Shown: piece by piece, positions 44,954-54,480 of the stretch
Position numbering within the stretch: the stretch's first letter is position 1
How the letters are laid out: the number at the start of each line of letters is the position of its first letter
Source: Gemmatimonadota bacterium
GTDB lineage: Bacteria > Gemmatimonadota > Gemmatimonadetes > Longimicrobiales > Gaopeijiaceae
Length of the DNA stretch: 64,000 bases
Assembly (NCBI GenBank): GCA_007121555.1
Contig: SKKH01000175.1
Location: 16,508 to 80,507, forward strand
Direction: 5' to 3'
Made by a program: the position numbers and the translations under genes
The notes under the pieces: generated by a model
Database searches by the model: none
What the model saw: only the letters and a program-made list of their open reading frames with translations
What the model was told of the DNA's origin: nothing

Positions 44954-47900
44954 ATGAGCCTGCTCTACCGTCACAGCACTGTCGACCCCGTCCGCCCACC
45001 GCCGGGAGCATCGCACCCGGCCGGCCGCCTCGGGGCCCTCCTCTTGGCCGGCATCGCCCTGGCGATCGTCCTGGCCCTTACCCTCCCCGGCGCCGCCGTC
45101 GCCCAGGCCACCGGATCCATTGACGGGCAGGTCCGGGACGGCGACGGACTTCGGCCCCTGGCCGGCGCCCAGATCCAGTTGGTCGGCACCGAGCGAGGAG
45201 TCCTTACCGACCCCTCGGGTCGATTCACCCTTCCAGAGGTCCCCGCGGGCACCCACCGACTGAGGGTCGTCATGTTGGGGTTCGCCACCCGCGAGGTCGA
45301 GGTGGACGTTGCCGCCGGCGAGGTGGCCACGGTCCAGATCGACCTCCGGCGGGCCGCCCTGGCCCTGGACGAGGTGGTCGTCACCGGCACCGCCGGAGGC
45401 ACCCAGCGCCGGGCGCTGGGCAACGTGGTGGATCGGCTCTCGGCCGCGGACCTGGCCGAGGTGACGCCGGCTCAGAGCCTGAGTCAACTCATCGGACAGC
45501 GTTCGGCCGGAGTAACAATGGGTGGCGACGTCGGCCAGGTCGGCACCGGCACCCGGATTCGGATCCGGGGCGTTCAGACCATGGGGCTGCCCAACGATCC
45601 CATCATCTACATCGATGGGGTCCGGATGGACAACAACCCCACCTCCGGCCCCGGCCAGCGGGGCGGTGCTCGGGTGAACCGCCTCAACGACATCGCCCCC
45701 GAGGACATCGAGAGCATCGAGATCATCAAGGGACCGGCCGCGGCCACCCTCTACGGGACCGAAGCCTCCAACGGGGTGGTCCAGATCATCACGAAGCGGG
45801 GGGTCGAGGGCGACGCCCGGATCGACTTCACCGTGCGGACGGGAACGAACTGGCTCTGGAACCCATCGGGACGCCTCGGCGAACGGTGCGCCACCCCGCC
45901 GGGAGTCACCGGGGTCCCCACTGAAGACCAGCTCGTCTGCTTCAACGTCATCGACCACGAGCGGGAATTCGGGACCGGCGACATCTTCACCTACGGGTTC
46001 ACCCAGACCTACCAGGCGAACATCAGCGGGGGGACCGACCGCTTCCGCTACTTCACCTCGGGCTCCTTCCAGGACAACACGGGGGTCCTCGAGCACAACT
46101 GGGACCGCCGCCTGAACGTCCGGACCAATCTGGACGCCACCCTGACGGACGAACTGAACCTTCAGACGAGCGTGGGCTACGTCGAGGGCAAGACCCGGCT
46201 GGCCCAGGGCGGATTCAACAGCGATCCGTTCAGCAACATCTTCTGGTCCAACCCCAACTTCATCGAGAGGAACGGGGGCTACTTCCGCGCTCCCCCCACC
46301 GAGTGGCGGAAGATCGAGGACCGGGCCGACGTGGACCGGTTCACCGGGAGCGTCCAGATCCGCCACAATCCCATCTCCTGGTTCAATCACCGCGTGGCCA
46401 TGGGGCTGGACAACGTGAACGAGCGCAACTGGTCGCTCACCCCCCGGCAGCCCGAGGGTACGGCCCACTTCTTCGGTGGGGACGCCCTGGGAACGCGGTC
46501 CGAAACTCGGGCTCGGGTCCGGATCTGGACCTTCGACTACTCAGCCTCCGCCAGCCATGACGTGGGCGACCGGCTGAACTCCACCACCTCGGCCGGACTC
46601 CAGTACTACCGGAACGAGCGGGAGACGGTGGGGGCCTCGGGATCCAACTTCCCGGCTCCCCAGATCACCACGGTTTCGGCCGCCTCGGACCGGAACGCCT
46701 CACAGACCTTCGAAGAGAACAGCACCCTCGGCGTCTTCATCCAGCAGCAATTCGGATGGGACAACCGGCTCTTCGTGACCGGCGCGGTGCGCGGCGACGA
46801 CAACAGCGCCTTCGGTGCCGAGTTCGAAGCCGCCATCTACCCCAAGATCAGCGCGAGCTGGGTCGTCAGCGAAGAGGATTTCCTGGACCTCCCCTGGCTG
46901 GCGGAGCTCCGCCTCCGGGGGGCCTGGGGCGCCGCCGGACAGCAGCCCGGGACCTTCGACGCGGTTCGGACCCTGAGCCCCCAGGTCGGGGCTGGCAACC
47001 AGCCGGGCCTCGTTCCCAGCGCGTTCGGAAACCCCGACCTCGAGCCCGAGCGGGGTGAGGAGCTGGAGATCGGGTTCGACGCCCAGCTCTGGGACGGTCG
47101 CGTCACCGTGGAATACACACGGTTCCAGCGGACAACGAAGAGCGCCATCGTGGCCCGACCCCTCTCGGCGTCCCTCGGATTCCCGGGAAGCCAGTTCGTG
47201 AACCTGGGCGAGGTCAAGGCCTGGGGGAACGAGCTCGCCCTGAGCACGAGGGTCATGGAGGGAGGCTGGGGAAGCTGGGAGCTGGGAACACAGCTCGCCA
47301 CCAACGCCAACGAGATCCAGGAGCTGGGGCCGGATCAGGACTTCATCTCCGGACCGGGCTCCGTTCGCCACCACCTGGGACACGGGGTGGGCGACATCTA
47401 CTACCGGACGGTCCGGCAGGCCGAAATCGACGAGACCGGACAGGTGACCCTGGCCCTCTGTGACGGGGGAACGGGTCGATTCGGTGTCGAACAGGGGGGC
47501 GACCTCGTCCCCTGCAGCGAGGCGCCCTTCGTCCGCTGGGGCCCCTCGGTTCCGACCTGGGACCTGGGGATCAACACGACCCTTACCCTCGGCCCGGTCC
47601 AGCTCTACGCCCGGGTGGATGCGGCCGGTGGACACTACCAGGAGGATTCGAGTTCTCCGGCGGCCCAAACCAGCCTGCGGCTGACCCGCCAGTCCAATCT
47701 CCGTAACAACCCCTTCATGCAGGCCTACGAAAACGTCGGTCGGGCTCCCCTGGGCACGTACGACGCCAGCTTCGCTCGACTCCGGGAGGTCTCGGCCTCC
47801 TACAACGTGCCCAGCCACCTCAGCGAACGGATCGGGGCCTCGAGGGCCCGGGTCACGGTGGCCGGCCGGAATCTGGCCATGCTCTGGACCGGAGAGCACG

Positions 47901-48067
47901 GGTTCGGCACGGCCCGCGACGGGAGCATCGACATCCCCATCGGCGACGGAAACGCCTGGGACCCCGAGGCTGGAGCCACCGGGGGAGCCACCGGGATCAC
48001 CGGGAGCTTCCAGACCGTCATGCCCCCCCTGGCCAGCATGGATCTCACCGTGCGGCTCAGCTTCTGA
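44954..48067 (+). CDS. SusC/RagA-type TonB-dependent outer-membrane receptor
   Basis: 1037 residues; ATG with GGAGGA 5 nt upstream. Signal peptide (about 1-51, AVAQA), then a CarboxypepD_reg-like domain (about 53-132: 'GSIDGQVRDGDGLRPLAGAQIQLVGTERG'), a plug domain (about 143-262: 'IYIDGVRMDNNPTS', 'DIESIEIIKGPAAATLYG') and a long beta-barrel ending in aromatic-terminated strand VRLSF. SusC proteins import oligosaccharides or peptides as SusD-lidded channels. Here SusD and an S9 peptidase follow, so the cargo is more likely peptides. It is the first gene of the SARP-divergent locus. Confidence 0.95.
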   Translation: MSLLYRHSTVDPVRPPPGASHPAGRLGALLLAGIALAIVLALTLPGAAVAQATGSIDGQVRDGDGLRPLAGAQIQLVGTERGVLTDPSGRFTLPEVPAGTHRLRVVMLGFATREVEVDVAAGEVATVQIDLRRAALALDEVVVTGTAGGTQRRALGNVVDRLSAADLAEVTPAQSLSQLIGQRSAGVTMGGDVGQVGTGTRIRIRGVQTMGLPNDPIIYIDGVRMDNNPTSGPGQRGGARVNRLNDIAPEDIESIEIIKGPAAATLYGTEASNGVVQIITKRGVEGDARIDFTVRTGTNWLWNPSGRLGERCATPPGVTGVPTEDQLVCFNVIDHEREFGTGDIFTYGFTQTYQANISGGTDRFRYFTSGSFQDNTGVLEHNWDRRLNVRTNLDATLTDELNLQTSVGYVEGKTRLAQGGFNSDPFSNIFWSNPNFIERNGGYFRAPPTEWRKIEDRADVDRFTGSVQIRHNPISWFNHRVAMGLDNVNERNWSLTPRQPEGTAHFFGGDALGTRSETRARVRIWTFDYSASASHDVGDRLNSTTSAGLQYYRNERETVGASGSNFPAPQITTVSAASDRNASQTFEENSTLGVFIQQQFGWDNRLFVTGAVRGDDNSAFGAEFEAAIYPKISASWVVSEEDFLDLPWLAELRLRGAWGAAGQQPGTFDAVRTLSPQVGAGNQPGLVPSAFGNPDLEPERGEELEIGFDAQLWDGRVTVEYTRFQRTTKSAIVARPLSASLGFPGSQFVNLGEVKAWGNELALSTRVMEGGWGSWELGTQLATNANEIQELGPDQDFISGPGSVRHHLGHGVGDIYYRTVRQAEIDETGQVTLALCDGGTGRFGVEQGGDLVPCSEAPFVRWGPSVPTWDLGINTTLTLGPVQLYARVDAAGGHYQEDSSSPAAQTSLRLTRQSNLRNNPFMQAYENVGRAPLGTYDASFARLREVSASYNVPSHLSERIGASRARVTVAGRNLAMLWTGEHGFGTARDGSIDIPIGDGNAWDPEAGATGGATGITGSFQTVMPPLASMDLTVRLSF

Positions 48068-48100
48068 CCTGACTCCGACGACCCAAGACACGAGGCCATC

Positions 48101-49381
48101 ATGAAGACGTTCTTGAAGCAGACGGATGGGCGGAAGCGGGCACGGCGCGGGCTTGGAACTGCGCTGGCCGTCCTCGCCCTGATCCTTGCCACGGCGGGCT
48201 GCGACGCCCTCCTCGACGTAGATCTCCCCGGAGTGGTGGAGTACGAGAACTTCCTCTCGGACCCCGGCAGCGCCCAGACCATCGTGGTGAGCGCGGTGGG
48301 GGAGTTCGAGTGCGCACTGCCCCAGTACATCATCAGCACCGGGATCATCTCCCACCAGATCAAGGTCTCGGGGATCATCGGGGTCTGGCAGAACTGGGGT
48401 GCCCTCCGCGACGTGTCCCGCAACGACGAGGGGAACTGCACCACGACCCGGACCGGGACGAACGTGGGGATCTTCAACCCCCTCTCCCGGGCCCGGGTGC
48501 TGAGTGAGGAGGGCTACGACCGGATCTCCGCCTTCTCCGACGCCGAAGTCCCGAATCGTGCGAGCCTTCTGGGCCGCCTCGCCGCCCACGCCGGGTACGC
48601 GAACACCCTCCTCGGCGAGGGCATGTGCGAGGTCACTGTCGACAACGGACCGGCCATGACCCCGGCCCAGATCATGGCCCGCGCCGAGCAGCACTTCACC
48701 TCGGCCATCCAGCACGCCCAGGCCTCCGGGGACAACGCGATCCTGAACATGGCCCAGGTGGGTCGAGCCCGGGTCCGGCTGAACCAGGGGGACCTCTCGG
48801 GAGCGATCTCCGACGCCCAGGCCGTGCCCCAGGGCTTCGCCCACTACGCGGAATACTCCACCGTGACCCCGCGGCGGGAGAACAACATCCACAACTCCAC
48901 CTTCTTCCAGTTCCACATGTCGGTCCACCCGGACTACCGGAACCCCGAAGTCCAGGGAGTCCCGGATCCACGGTCCCAGGCCCTGGACATGGAATCGCTG
49001 GGAGTGGACAACATCACGGATCAGTGGGCCCCTGAGAAGTACGCGGAACGGGACTCGCCCATCCGGATCGCGAGCTGGGAGGAGGCCCAGCTCATCATTG
49101 CCGAGGCCACGGGTGGACAGGCCGCGGTGGACATCATCAACACCCTCAGGGACCAGCACGACCTCCCCCACTTCGAAGGTGGGAGCAACCAGGAGATCCT
49201 GGATCAGATCCTCGTGGAGCGGTCCCGGGAGTTCTTCCTGGAGGGCCATCGGCTGGGCGACATGCTCCGACACGACCTTCCCTTCCCCACCGGTGCCACC
49301 CACAAGGGTCAGTCCTACGGAAGCCTGACCTGCGTGCCCCTGTCGGATCAGGAACGGGCCGCCAATCCAAACCTGAGCTGA
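48101..49381 (+). CDS. SusD/RagB-type nutrient-binding lipoprotein
   Basis: 426 residues. Lipoprotein signal (ATAGC, Cys34). The helical SusD/RagB fold shows the typical start 'CDALLDVDLPG', TPR-like helices, and the C-terminal 'SREFFLEGHRLGDMLRHD', which is the classic SusD signature. It acts as the surface lid for the SusC channel. Thirty-three bp after susC. Its stop overlaps the next ATG by one base (TGATG). No carbohydrate-specific residue is recognisable, so substrate remains open. Confidence 0.93.
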   Translation: MKTFLKQTDGRKRARRGLGTALAVLALILATAGCDALLDVDLPGVVEYENFLSDPGSAQTIVVSAVGEFECALPQYIISTGIISHQIKVSGIIGVWQNWGALRDVSRNDEGNCTTTRTGTNVGIFNPLSRARVLSEEGYDRISAFSDAEVPNRASLLGRLAAHAGYANTLLGEGMCEVTVDNGPAMTPAQIMARAEQHFTSAIQHAQASGDNAILNMAQVGRARVRLNQGDLSGAISDAQAVPQGFAHYAEYSTVTPRRENNIHNSTFFQFHMSVHPDYRNPEVQGVPDPRSQALDMESLGVDNITDQWAPEKYAERDSPIRIASWEEAQLIIAEATGGQAAVDIINTLRDQHDLPHFEGGSNQEILDQILVERSREFFLEGHRLGDMLRHDLPFPTGATHKGQSYGSLTCVPLSDQERAANPNLS

Positions 49382-51462
49382 TGGAGACGACGCGGATGCG
49401 CACGAACGGAACACCGGAGCGGCTGCTGAGGAGCGGAATCCTCCTGAGTTTCGCCCTCCTCCTCCACCTCTCCAGCATCGGGGAGGTGGAGGCCCAGGGG
49501 ATGACCTCCCAGGACCTGCGGGAGCTCCGCTCGGTCTCGGGGATCGAGTTCTCTCCCGATGGAACCCGGGTCCTCTACGGAACGAACCACGCGGACCGGC
49601 CGGGAACCCCCTACACCACGTACACCGTGTACCACCTGGACGAGGATCGTCACCAGCCCGTGTCCCCCGGGGATGGCGTTTCGATCTCTTCTCCCCGCTG
49701 GTCACCGGATGGGGACTGGATCGGGTTCGTGGGAAGCGATGGAGAGCGGCGGGGGGTGATGGTCATGCGCCCGGACGGCTCGGAACTCCGCTTCCTGGCC
49801 GAGGCCCAGGGCACGAACCATCCCCTTCCCGGTGCGGAGCAGCACATCGCCTGGTCCCCGGATGGCTCGAGGATCGCCTTCCTGTCGAGCACCGCGGGGC
49901 CGGAGACCGAGGAAGCCGAAGGGGATCCGATCGTGATCCGACGCTACAACTACAAGACCACGGGAGCGGGGGGCGATTACTTCACCGACAACCGCAGGCT
50001 CCAGATCTACACGGTCGACGTGGCGTCGGAGCAGGTCACCCAGCTCACGGACAACCACTACCAGGACCATACGCTGGACTGGTCACCGGATGGGAGCGAG
50101 ATTCTCTTCGTCTCCAACCGGGAGCCTCAGAACGACCGGAGGCACAACTATGATCTCCTGTCCATCGACCTGGAGACCGGAGCCGAGCGTCGGGTGACCT
50201 CCCTCGAAGGGATGGTCTACCGGGCCCGGTGGTCCCCGGACGGAAGCCGGATCGCCTATCAGGGCACGACCCGGGTGCTCACCTCGTCGGAGACGACGAT
50301 GGAGGACACCCATGTTTGGGTCATGCGGCCCGACGGCTCGGATCGACGCCACCTCGGTGCGGCCGTCGACAACCGTCAGGGCCCGCCCTCGTGGAGCGCC
50401 GACGGCCGACATCTCTACTTCACCGTCCAGGACCGGGGCGACGTCAAGCTCTACCGGATCCCCGTGGACGGGGGGGCGCCCGAGGTCGTCGTGGAAGAGC
50501 GGGGCCAGGTGGGGAGCTACTCCACCGGCGCGGGCGGGCGGGTCGCCTTCGCCTTCTCGAGCCCGACGGACGAGGCCCAGCTCCACCTCCTCGAAGGCAG
50601 TGGAGCCCCACGTCAGCTCACGGACCTGAACGCCGACCTCATGGCAAACCGGGAGCTCGGCGAGTGGGAGTCCATCACCTACCCGAGCTATGACGGGCTG
50701 GAGGTCGAGGCCTTCCTATTCAAGCCGGTTGGACTCGACGAGACCCGGACCCACGGGTATCCCCTGATCGTCCGGATCAAGGGGGGTCCCCACGGCCAGC
50801 GGGGCGCCGCCTTCTCCCACACCCCACAGGTCTACGCCGCCCAGGGGTATGCCGTGCTGAAGGTGAACTACCGCGGCTCCACCGGATACGGGCAGGCCTT
50901 CGCCGATGCCATCTTCCGGGATCAGAACGGGGGCGAGGCCGAGGACGTGCTCTACGGGATGCGCACGGCCCTGGCCCGATACACCTGGCTGGACCCGAAT
51001 CGGGTCGGGGTCGAGGGCGGGAGCTACGGAGGTCAGCTCAGCATGTGGCTCGTGACGCAGACGAACGAGTTCGCCGCGGCCATTCCACGGGCAGGGATCT
51101 CGAACCTGGTGAGCTTCAACTATCTGGGCTACTACCACGACTACCTGGCCGTGGAGTACGGGGGATATCCCCACGAGACCTTCCCGGGGCAGAAGCACAT
51201 CATGGATGAGCTCTGGCACCGCTCGCCCCTAAGGTATGTGGCGCAGGTCTCCACCCCCGTCATGCTCGTTCACGGGATCAACGACTTCAATGTGGTGCCC
51301 GAGGAGTCGGAGCAGTTCTACATCGCGCTCCACGATATCGGGCTGGATCCGGTCCTCGTCCTCTATCCGAGAGAGGGACACGGAATCCGGGAGGTGGAGC
51401 ACCAGATCGACCTCATCGACCGAAGTATCGCCTGGTACGAAGAGCACTTCGCAGGACACTGA
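49381..51462 (+). CDS. Secreted S9 family peptidase (acylaminoacyl-/oligopeptidase type)
   Basis: 693 residues. Signal peptide (about 1-39), then a propeller made of 'SPDG(T/S/D)R' repeats (about 45-410) and a hydrolase domain with triad Ser548 (GGSYGG), Asp635 (INDFN) and His667 (REGHG). It is joined to susD by a TGATG overlap. In a SusCD locus a peptidase in place of a glycosidase points to peptide uptake. Distinct from the DPP-IV-like enzyme at 22-2367 and less similar in the propeller. Confidence 0.93.
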   Translation: METTRMRTNGTPERLLRSGILLSFALLLHLSSIGEVEAQGMTSQDLRELRSVSGIEFSPDGTRVLYGTNHADRPGTPYTTYTVYHLDEDRHQPVSPGDGVSISSPRWSPDGDWIGFVGSDGERRGVMVMRPDGSELRFLAEAQGTNHPLPGAEQHIAWSPDGSRIAFLSSTAGPETEEAEGDPIVIRRYNYKTTGAGGDYFTDNRRLQIYTVDVASEQVTQLTDNHYQDHTLDWSPDGSEILFVSNREPQNDRRHNYDLLSIDLETGAERRVTSLEGMVYRARWSPDGSRIAYQGTTRVLTSSETTMEDTHVWVMRPDGSDRRHLGAAVDNRQGPPSWSADGRHLYFTVQDRGDVKLYRIPVDGGAPEVVVEERGQVGSYSTGAGGRVAFAFSSPTDEAQLHLLEGSGAPRQLTDLNADLMANRELGEWESITYPSYDGLEVEAFLFKPVGLDETRTHGYPLIVRIKGGPHGQRGAAFSHTPQVYAAQGYAVLKVNYRGSTGYGQAFADAIFRDQNGGEAEDVLYGMRTALARYTWLDPNRVGVEGGSYGGQLSMWLVTQTNEFAAAIPRAGISNLVSFNYLGYYHDYLAVEYGGYPHETFPGQKHIMDELWHRSPLRYVAQVSTPVMLVHGINDFNVVPEESEQFYIALHDIGLDPVLVLYPREGHGIREVEHQIDLIDRSIAWYEEHFAGH

Positions 51463-51570
51463 TCTGACGGGCTCCCCTGCCGGCCGCCACCCCTTCCCCG
51501 GGTGGCTCGCAGGTCGGGGGATCGGCAGCTATCGAGTCCGAATATGAACCGAACTCTCCGGAGGGATTCC

Positions 51571-53625
51571 ATGTCCAAGCTGGTCGGACTTTCCATCGTC
51601 TCTTTGAGCGCCATCCTCGTGGCCGCGCCCCCGGCGCTGGCCCAGGAGGATCCACAGGCCGCCCTGGAGGTGGTCCGAATCGAGGCGCAGCCTTCCACAG
51701 TGGAGGTGGCTGCCGGAGAATCCGCTCCGCTCACCTTCACCGCATACGACCGCGACGGCACCGCGCTGGACGTACCCATGCGCCTGGCCTTTCCCCGGGG
51801 CCAGATCTGGGTGGAGGACGGTGAGGTCCACGGACTGGTGGCCGGCGAGTACCAGGTGACCGCCAATCTGGTCCTGCCCGCGGACGCGGAGATTGAGCCC
51901 CTTTCGGCCCGGGTCCCGGTCCGGGTGCTCTGGCCCGAGATCGCGGAGGTGGAGCTCCAGCGCGACGACGGACGGCTCTACGAGGGCACGACGATTCGCC
52001 ACCGGGCCCGAGGCCTGCACCCCGACGGCTCGCACCGACCCGATGCCGAGATTCGCTGGCACTCCTCGGCTCCCGAGGTGGCCTCGGTGAACCGGGCGGG
52101 TGATGTCACGGCCCACACCTCGGGCACGGTCACGATCACGGCGGAGATCGAGGGCACCACAGGTGCGGTGGAGCATCGGGTGGAACCCCTTCCCGCCCAG
52201 CGATTCGAGATCCGGAGCGAGGTGGAGGAGGCACGAACCGGTGACGTGCTCGGCTTCGAGATTCACGCCGAGAGTGCGGACGGGTCCGTCATCGAGGATC
52301 TGCCCGTGACCTGGTCCTTCGCCTTCGAGCGACCCCGGGAGCTGGGAACGGTGGAGGGCCCGGGACAGATCTCGTCCGACGGCCGGTTCGTGGCGGATCG
52401 GGCCGGGCGCTTCACCATCCTGGCTCAGTCCGGTCCGCTCACGGCTCGACACGTCGTCGATGTGGAGGCCCGGGACGTGGTCCAGGAGTTCGTGGTCGAA
52501 GGACAGGGGCGGGTGAACCGCGAGCAGACCTCGGACTTCTGGCCCTGGGAGGGACCGGATGGCCGAGACTACGCCATCACAGGGACCTGGAACGCCGACG
52601 GTTGGGCCTACGTGTGGGACATCACGGATCCCTCCAATCTCGTGAAGACCGACTCCATACAGGTCGACGCCCGGACGGTGAACGATGTGAAGGTATCCCC
52701 TACGGGTCGCTACGCGGTCATGACCCGGGAAGGGGCGTCGGACCGGCGGAACGGACTCGTGATCCTGGACCTGGCCGATCCGGCCCATCCCGTCATCGCC
52801 TCTGAGCACGATGACAACCTCACGGGAGGCGTCCACAACACCTGGCCCGAGGAGGACTATCTCTACGCCCTCTCCGGTGGGGAGAAGTACGTCATCGTGG
52901 ACGTCTCGGACATCTACAATCCCGTGAACGTGGGCGAGTACAACCATCCGAACAGCCGGATCCATGACGTCATGGTTCACAACGGGATCGCCTTCTCGGC
53001 GGAGTGGAACAACGGGATCGTGGTCGTGGACGTGGGACACGGTGGATGGGGAGGAAGTCCGGAGAATCCCGTATTCATCACGAACCATGTGACTCCGGGG
53101 GGACGAACCCACACGGTCCTTCCGTATGAACACCAGTCCACGGGCCGCTTCCTCGTCTTCGCCTCGGACGAGATCATGGACCGACCGGGCTTGGCCCTTC
53201 CCGGAAACTTCGACCGGGACCCGTACGACCCGGAGACCGGAGAGGGAGGACGGCCCATGCAGACCTCGGGCTATGTCCACATCGTCGACTTCACGGACAT
53301 GGAGAATCCCACCAAGATCGCGAAGTACGAGGTGCCCGAGTTCGGGACCCACAACATGTGGATCGAAGACGACATCCTCTACCAGGCCTACTTCGAGAGT
53401 GGAGTCCGGGTCGTGGACGTGTCGGGTGAACTCAAGGGAAACCTCTACACGCAGGGGCGGGAGATCGCCGTCTTCAAGCCCTTCGATCCCGGCGGGTTTC
53501 TTCCCAACGCTCCCTTCACCTGGAGCGCCATGACCTACAAGGGACGGGTCCTCTTCTCCGACGGGAACTCGGGACTGTGGTCGGCCAGACTGCTGCCCGG
53601 AGATCCTCCGGTCAGCGAGGAGTAG
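51571..53625 (+). CDS. Secreted LVIVD beta-propeller protein with Ig-like domains (paralogue C)
   Basis: 684 residues from the ATG at 51571, which has GGAGGG 6 nt upstream; upstream in-frame ATGs lengthen it without improving the signal. Signal peptide to about residue 25, Ig-like segments, then the LVIVD propeller. It resembles paralogues A and B but lacks their 'NPPPGMP' linker. It keeps the blade-start histidines (GGVHNTWP, RIHDVMV, GRTHTVLP, GTHNMW) but has lost the last one (TYKGRVLFSD in place of PHKGHIFFSD). It sits inside the SARP/SusCD locus, 108 bp after the peptidase. Confidence 0.85.
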   Translation: MSKLVGLSIVSLSAILVAAPPALAQEDPQAALEVVRIEAQPSTVEVAAGESAPLTFTAYDRDGTALDVPMRLAFPRGQIWVEDGEVHGLVAGEYQVTANLVLPADAEIEPLSARVPVRVLWPEIAEVELQRDDGRLYEGTTIRHRARGLHPDGSHRPDAEIRWHSSAPEVASVNRAGDVTAHTSGTVTITAEIEGTTGAVEHRVEPLPAQRFEIRSEVEEARTGDVLGFEIHAESADGSVIEDLPVTWSFAFERPRELGTVEGPGQISSDGRFVADRAGRFTILAQSGPLTARHVVDVEARDVVQEFVVEGQGRVNREQTSDFWPWEGPDGRDYAITGTWNADGWAYVWDITDPSNLVKTDSIQVDARTVNDVKVSPTGRYAVMTREGASDRRNGLVILDLADPAHPVIASEHDDNLTGGVHNTWPEEDYLYALSGGEKYVIVDVSDIYNPVNVGEYNHPNSRIHDVMVHNGIAFSAEWNNGIVVVDVGHGGWGGSPENPVFITNHVTPGGRTHTVLPYEHQSTGRFLVFASDEIMDRPGLALPGNFDRDPYDPETGEGGRPMQTSGYVHIVDFTDMENPTKIAKYEVPEFGTHNMWIEDDILYQAYFESGVRVVDVSGELKGNLYTQGREIAVFKPFDPGGFLPNAPFTWSAMTYKGRVLFSDGNSGLWSARLLPGDPPVSEE

Positions 53626-53721
53626 GAGGCGTTTGACGAATCGGCCCATATGGATCGGTTCCCGGGCACCGGAGCCGGCCGCGAGTCACCCATATCCAAC
53701 CGAGCGAACGGGAGAGAGCGG

Positions 53722-54342
53722 ATGATTCACATCAGGAAGAACCTGACCATGACCGTGGTCATGATTCTGGGATCAGCACTTCTCATGGGGTGCGACCAGG
53801 AGACGGCCGGAGCCGCCGACGCGACGACGTCCGTCGACGGACGCGAGGCTCAGAACGCCTTCTTCGAGGCCCTGGCCGAACGCTGCGGTGACGAGTATCC
53901 GGGACGGGCCATCACCGCGCCTGAGTCCGACGACACCTTCCACCCCGCCTACCTGGGCATGCGCATCGCCGAGTGCGACGACCGGGAGATCCGGGTCACC
54001 TTCCTGGTGGATGAGGACGATTCCCGGACCTGGGTCATCGAGCGGAGCGACGAAGGACTCCTCTTCACCCATGAACACGCCCGGGAAGACGGAACCCTCT
54101 ACGAAAACTCCGGATGGGGCGGATGGGCTACGGAGCACGGCAGCGAGCTCTTCCAGCACTTCCCCGACCACCGGTGGACTCCCGACAGGGGACCTGAATC
54201 GGAGCGAAGCGTGTGGCGTCTTCGACTTGATCCGGAAAATGGACAGTTCGTCTACTACCTGGACCGGGGCATCGTCCCGGCCTACCGGCTGGTCTTCCAC
54301 ATGAGCCAGAGTGACCGAGTGCTGGCCCACGACCAGCGATGA
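53722..54342 (+). CDS. Lipoprotein of unknown function
   Basis: 206 residues from the ATG at 53722, with GGAGAGAG upstream. Lipobox 'LLMGC' (Cys24). The mature part has two conserved-looking Cys ('ERCGDEYPG', 'IAECDDRE'), many acidic residues and a beta-rich C-terminus ('SVWRLRLDPENGQFVYYLDRG'). I recognise no named family. As the last gene of the locus, before its terminator, it is probably part of the same uptake or processing system. Confidence 0.65.
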   Translation: MIHIRKNLTMTVVMILGSALLMGCDQETAGAADATTSVDGREAQNAFFEALAERCGDEYPGRAITAPESDDTFHPAYLGMRIAECDDREIRVTFLVDEDDSRTWVIERSDEGLLFTHEHAREDGTLYENSGWGGWATEHGSELFQHFPDHRWTPDRGPESERSVWRLRLDPENGQFVYYLDRGIVPAYRLVFHMSQSDRVLAHDQR

Positions 54343-54412
54343 AAGCGAGCGGTTGACCCGGGGGGGTCACCTCCAGCACCCCATGAAGCTGCAGTCGGGG
54401 TCGCTGGGCGAA

Positions 54413-54445
54413 GGGGGGTGGTCCTTATGGATCACCCCTCTTCAC
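54413..54445 (+). terminator. Strong intrinsic terminator closing the SARP/SusCD locus
   Basis: GGGGTGGTCC (54415-54424) and GGATCACCCC (54429-54438) pair over 10 bp with one G-T wobble and a TTAT loop; two more pairs extend it to 54413 and 54440. It is followed by TCTTCA. It lies between the last lipoprotein and dnaE2, so it separates the two. Confidence 0.75.
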
Positions 54446-54480
54446 ATGACCTGGACTTTCGGTATATATTCGGTGTCCAA
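54441..54480 (+). promoter_or_regulatory. dnaE2 promoter, probably giving a leaderless mRNA
   Basis: TTCACA (54441-54446) is followed by TATATA (54463-54468, 16-bp spacer) or TATATT (54465-54470, 18-bp spacer). The ATG of dnaE2 is at 54480, about 10 bp after the -10, and no Shine-Dalgarno lies before it. Transcription would start at or within a few bases of the ATG. TTCGG flanks the -10 as a direct repeat. No LexA-type palindrome was found. Confidence 0.6.

Noticed and set aside
46700..49705. Very long antisense open frame (about 1000 codons) opposite susC and susD
   Set aside because: Composition is Gly/His/Val/Pro-rich noise mirroring a GC-rich coding strand; the sense frames are clear SusC and SusD.
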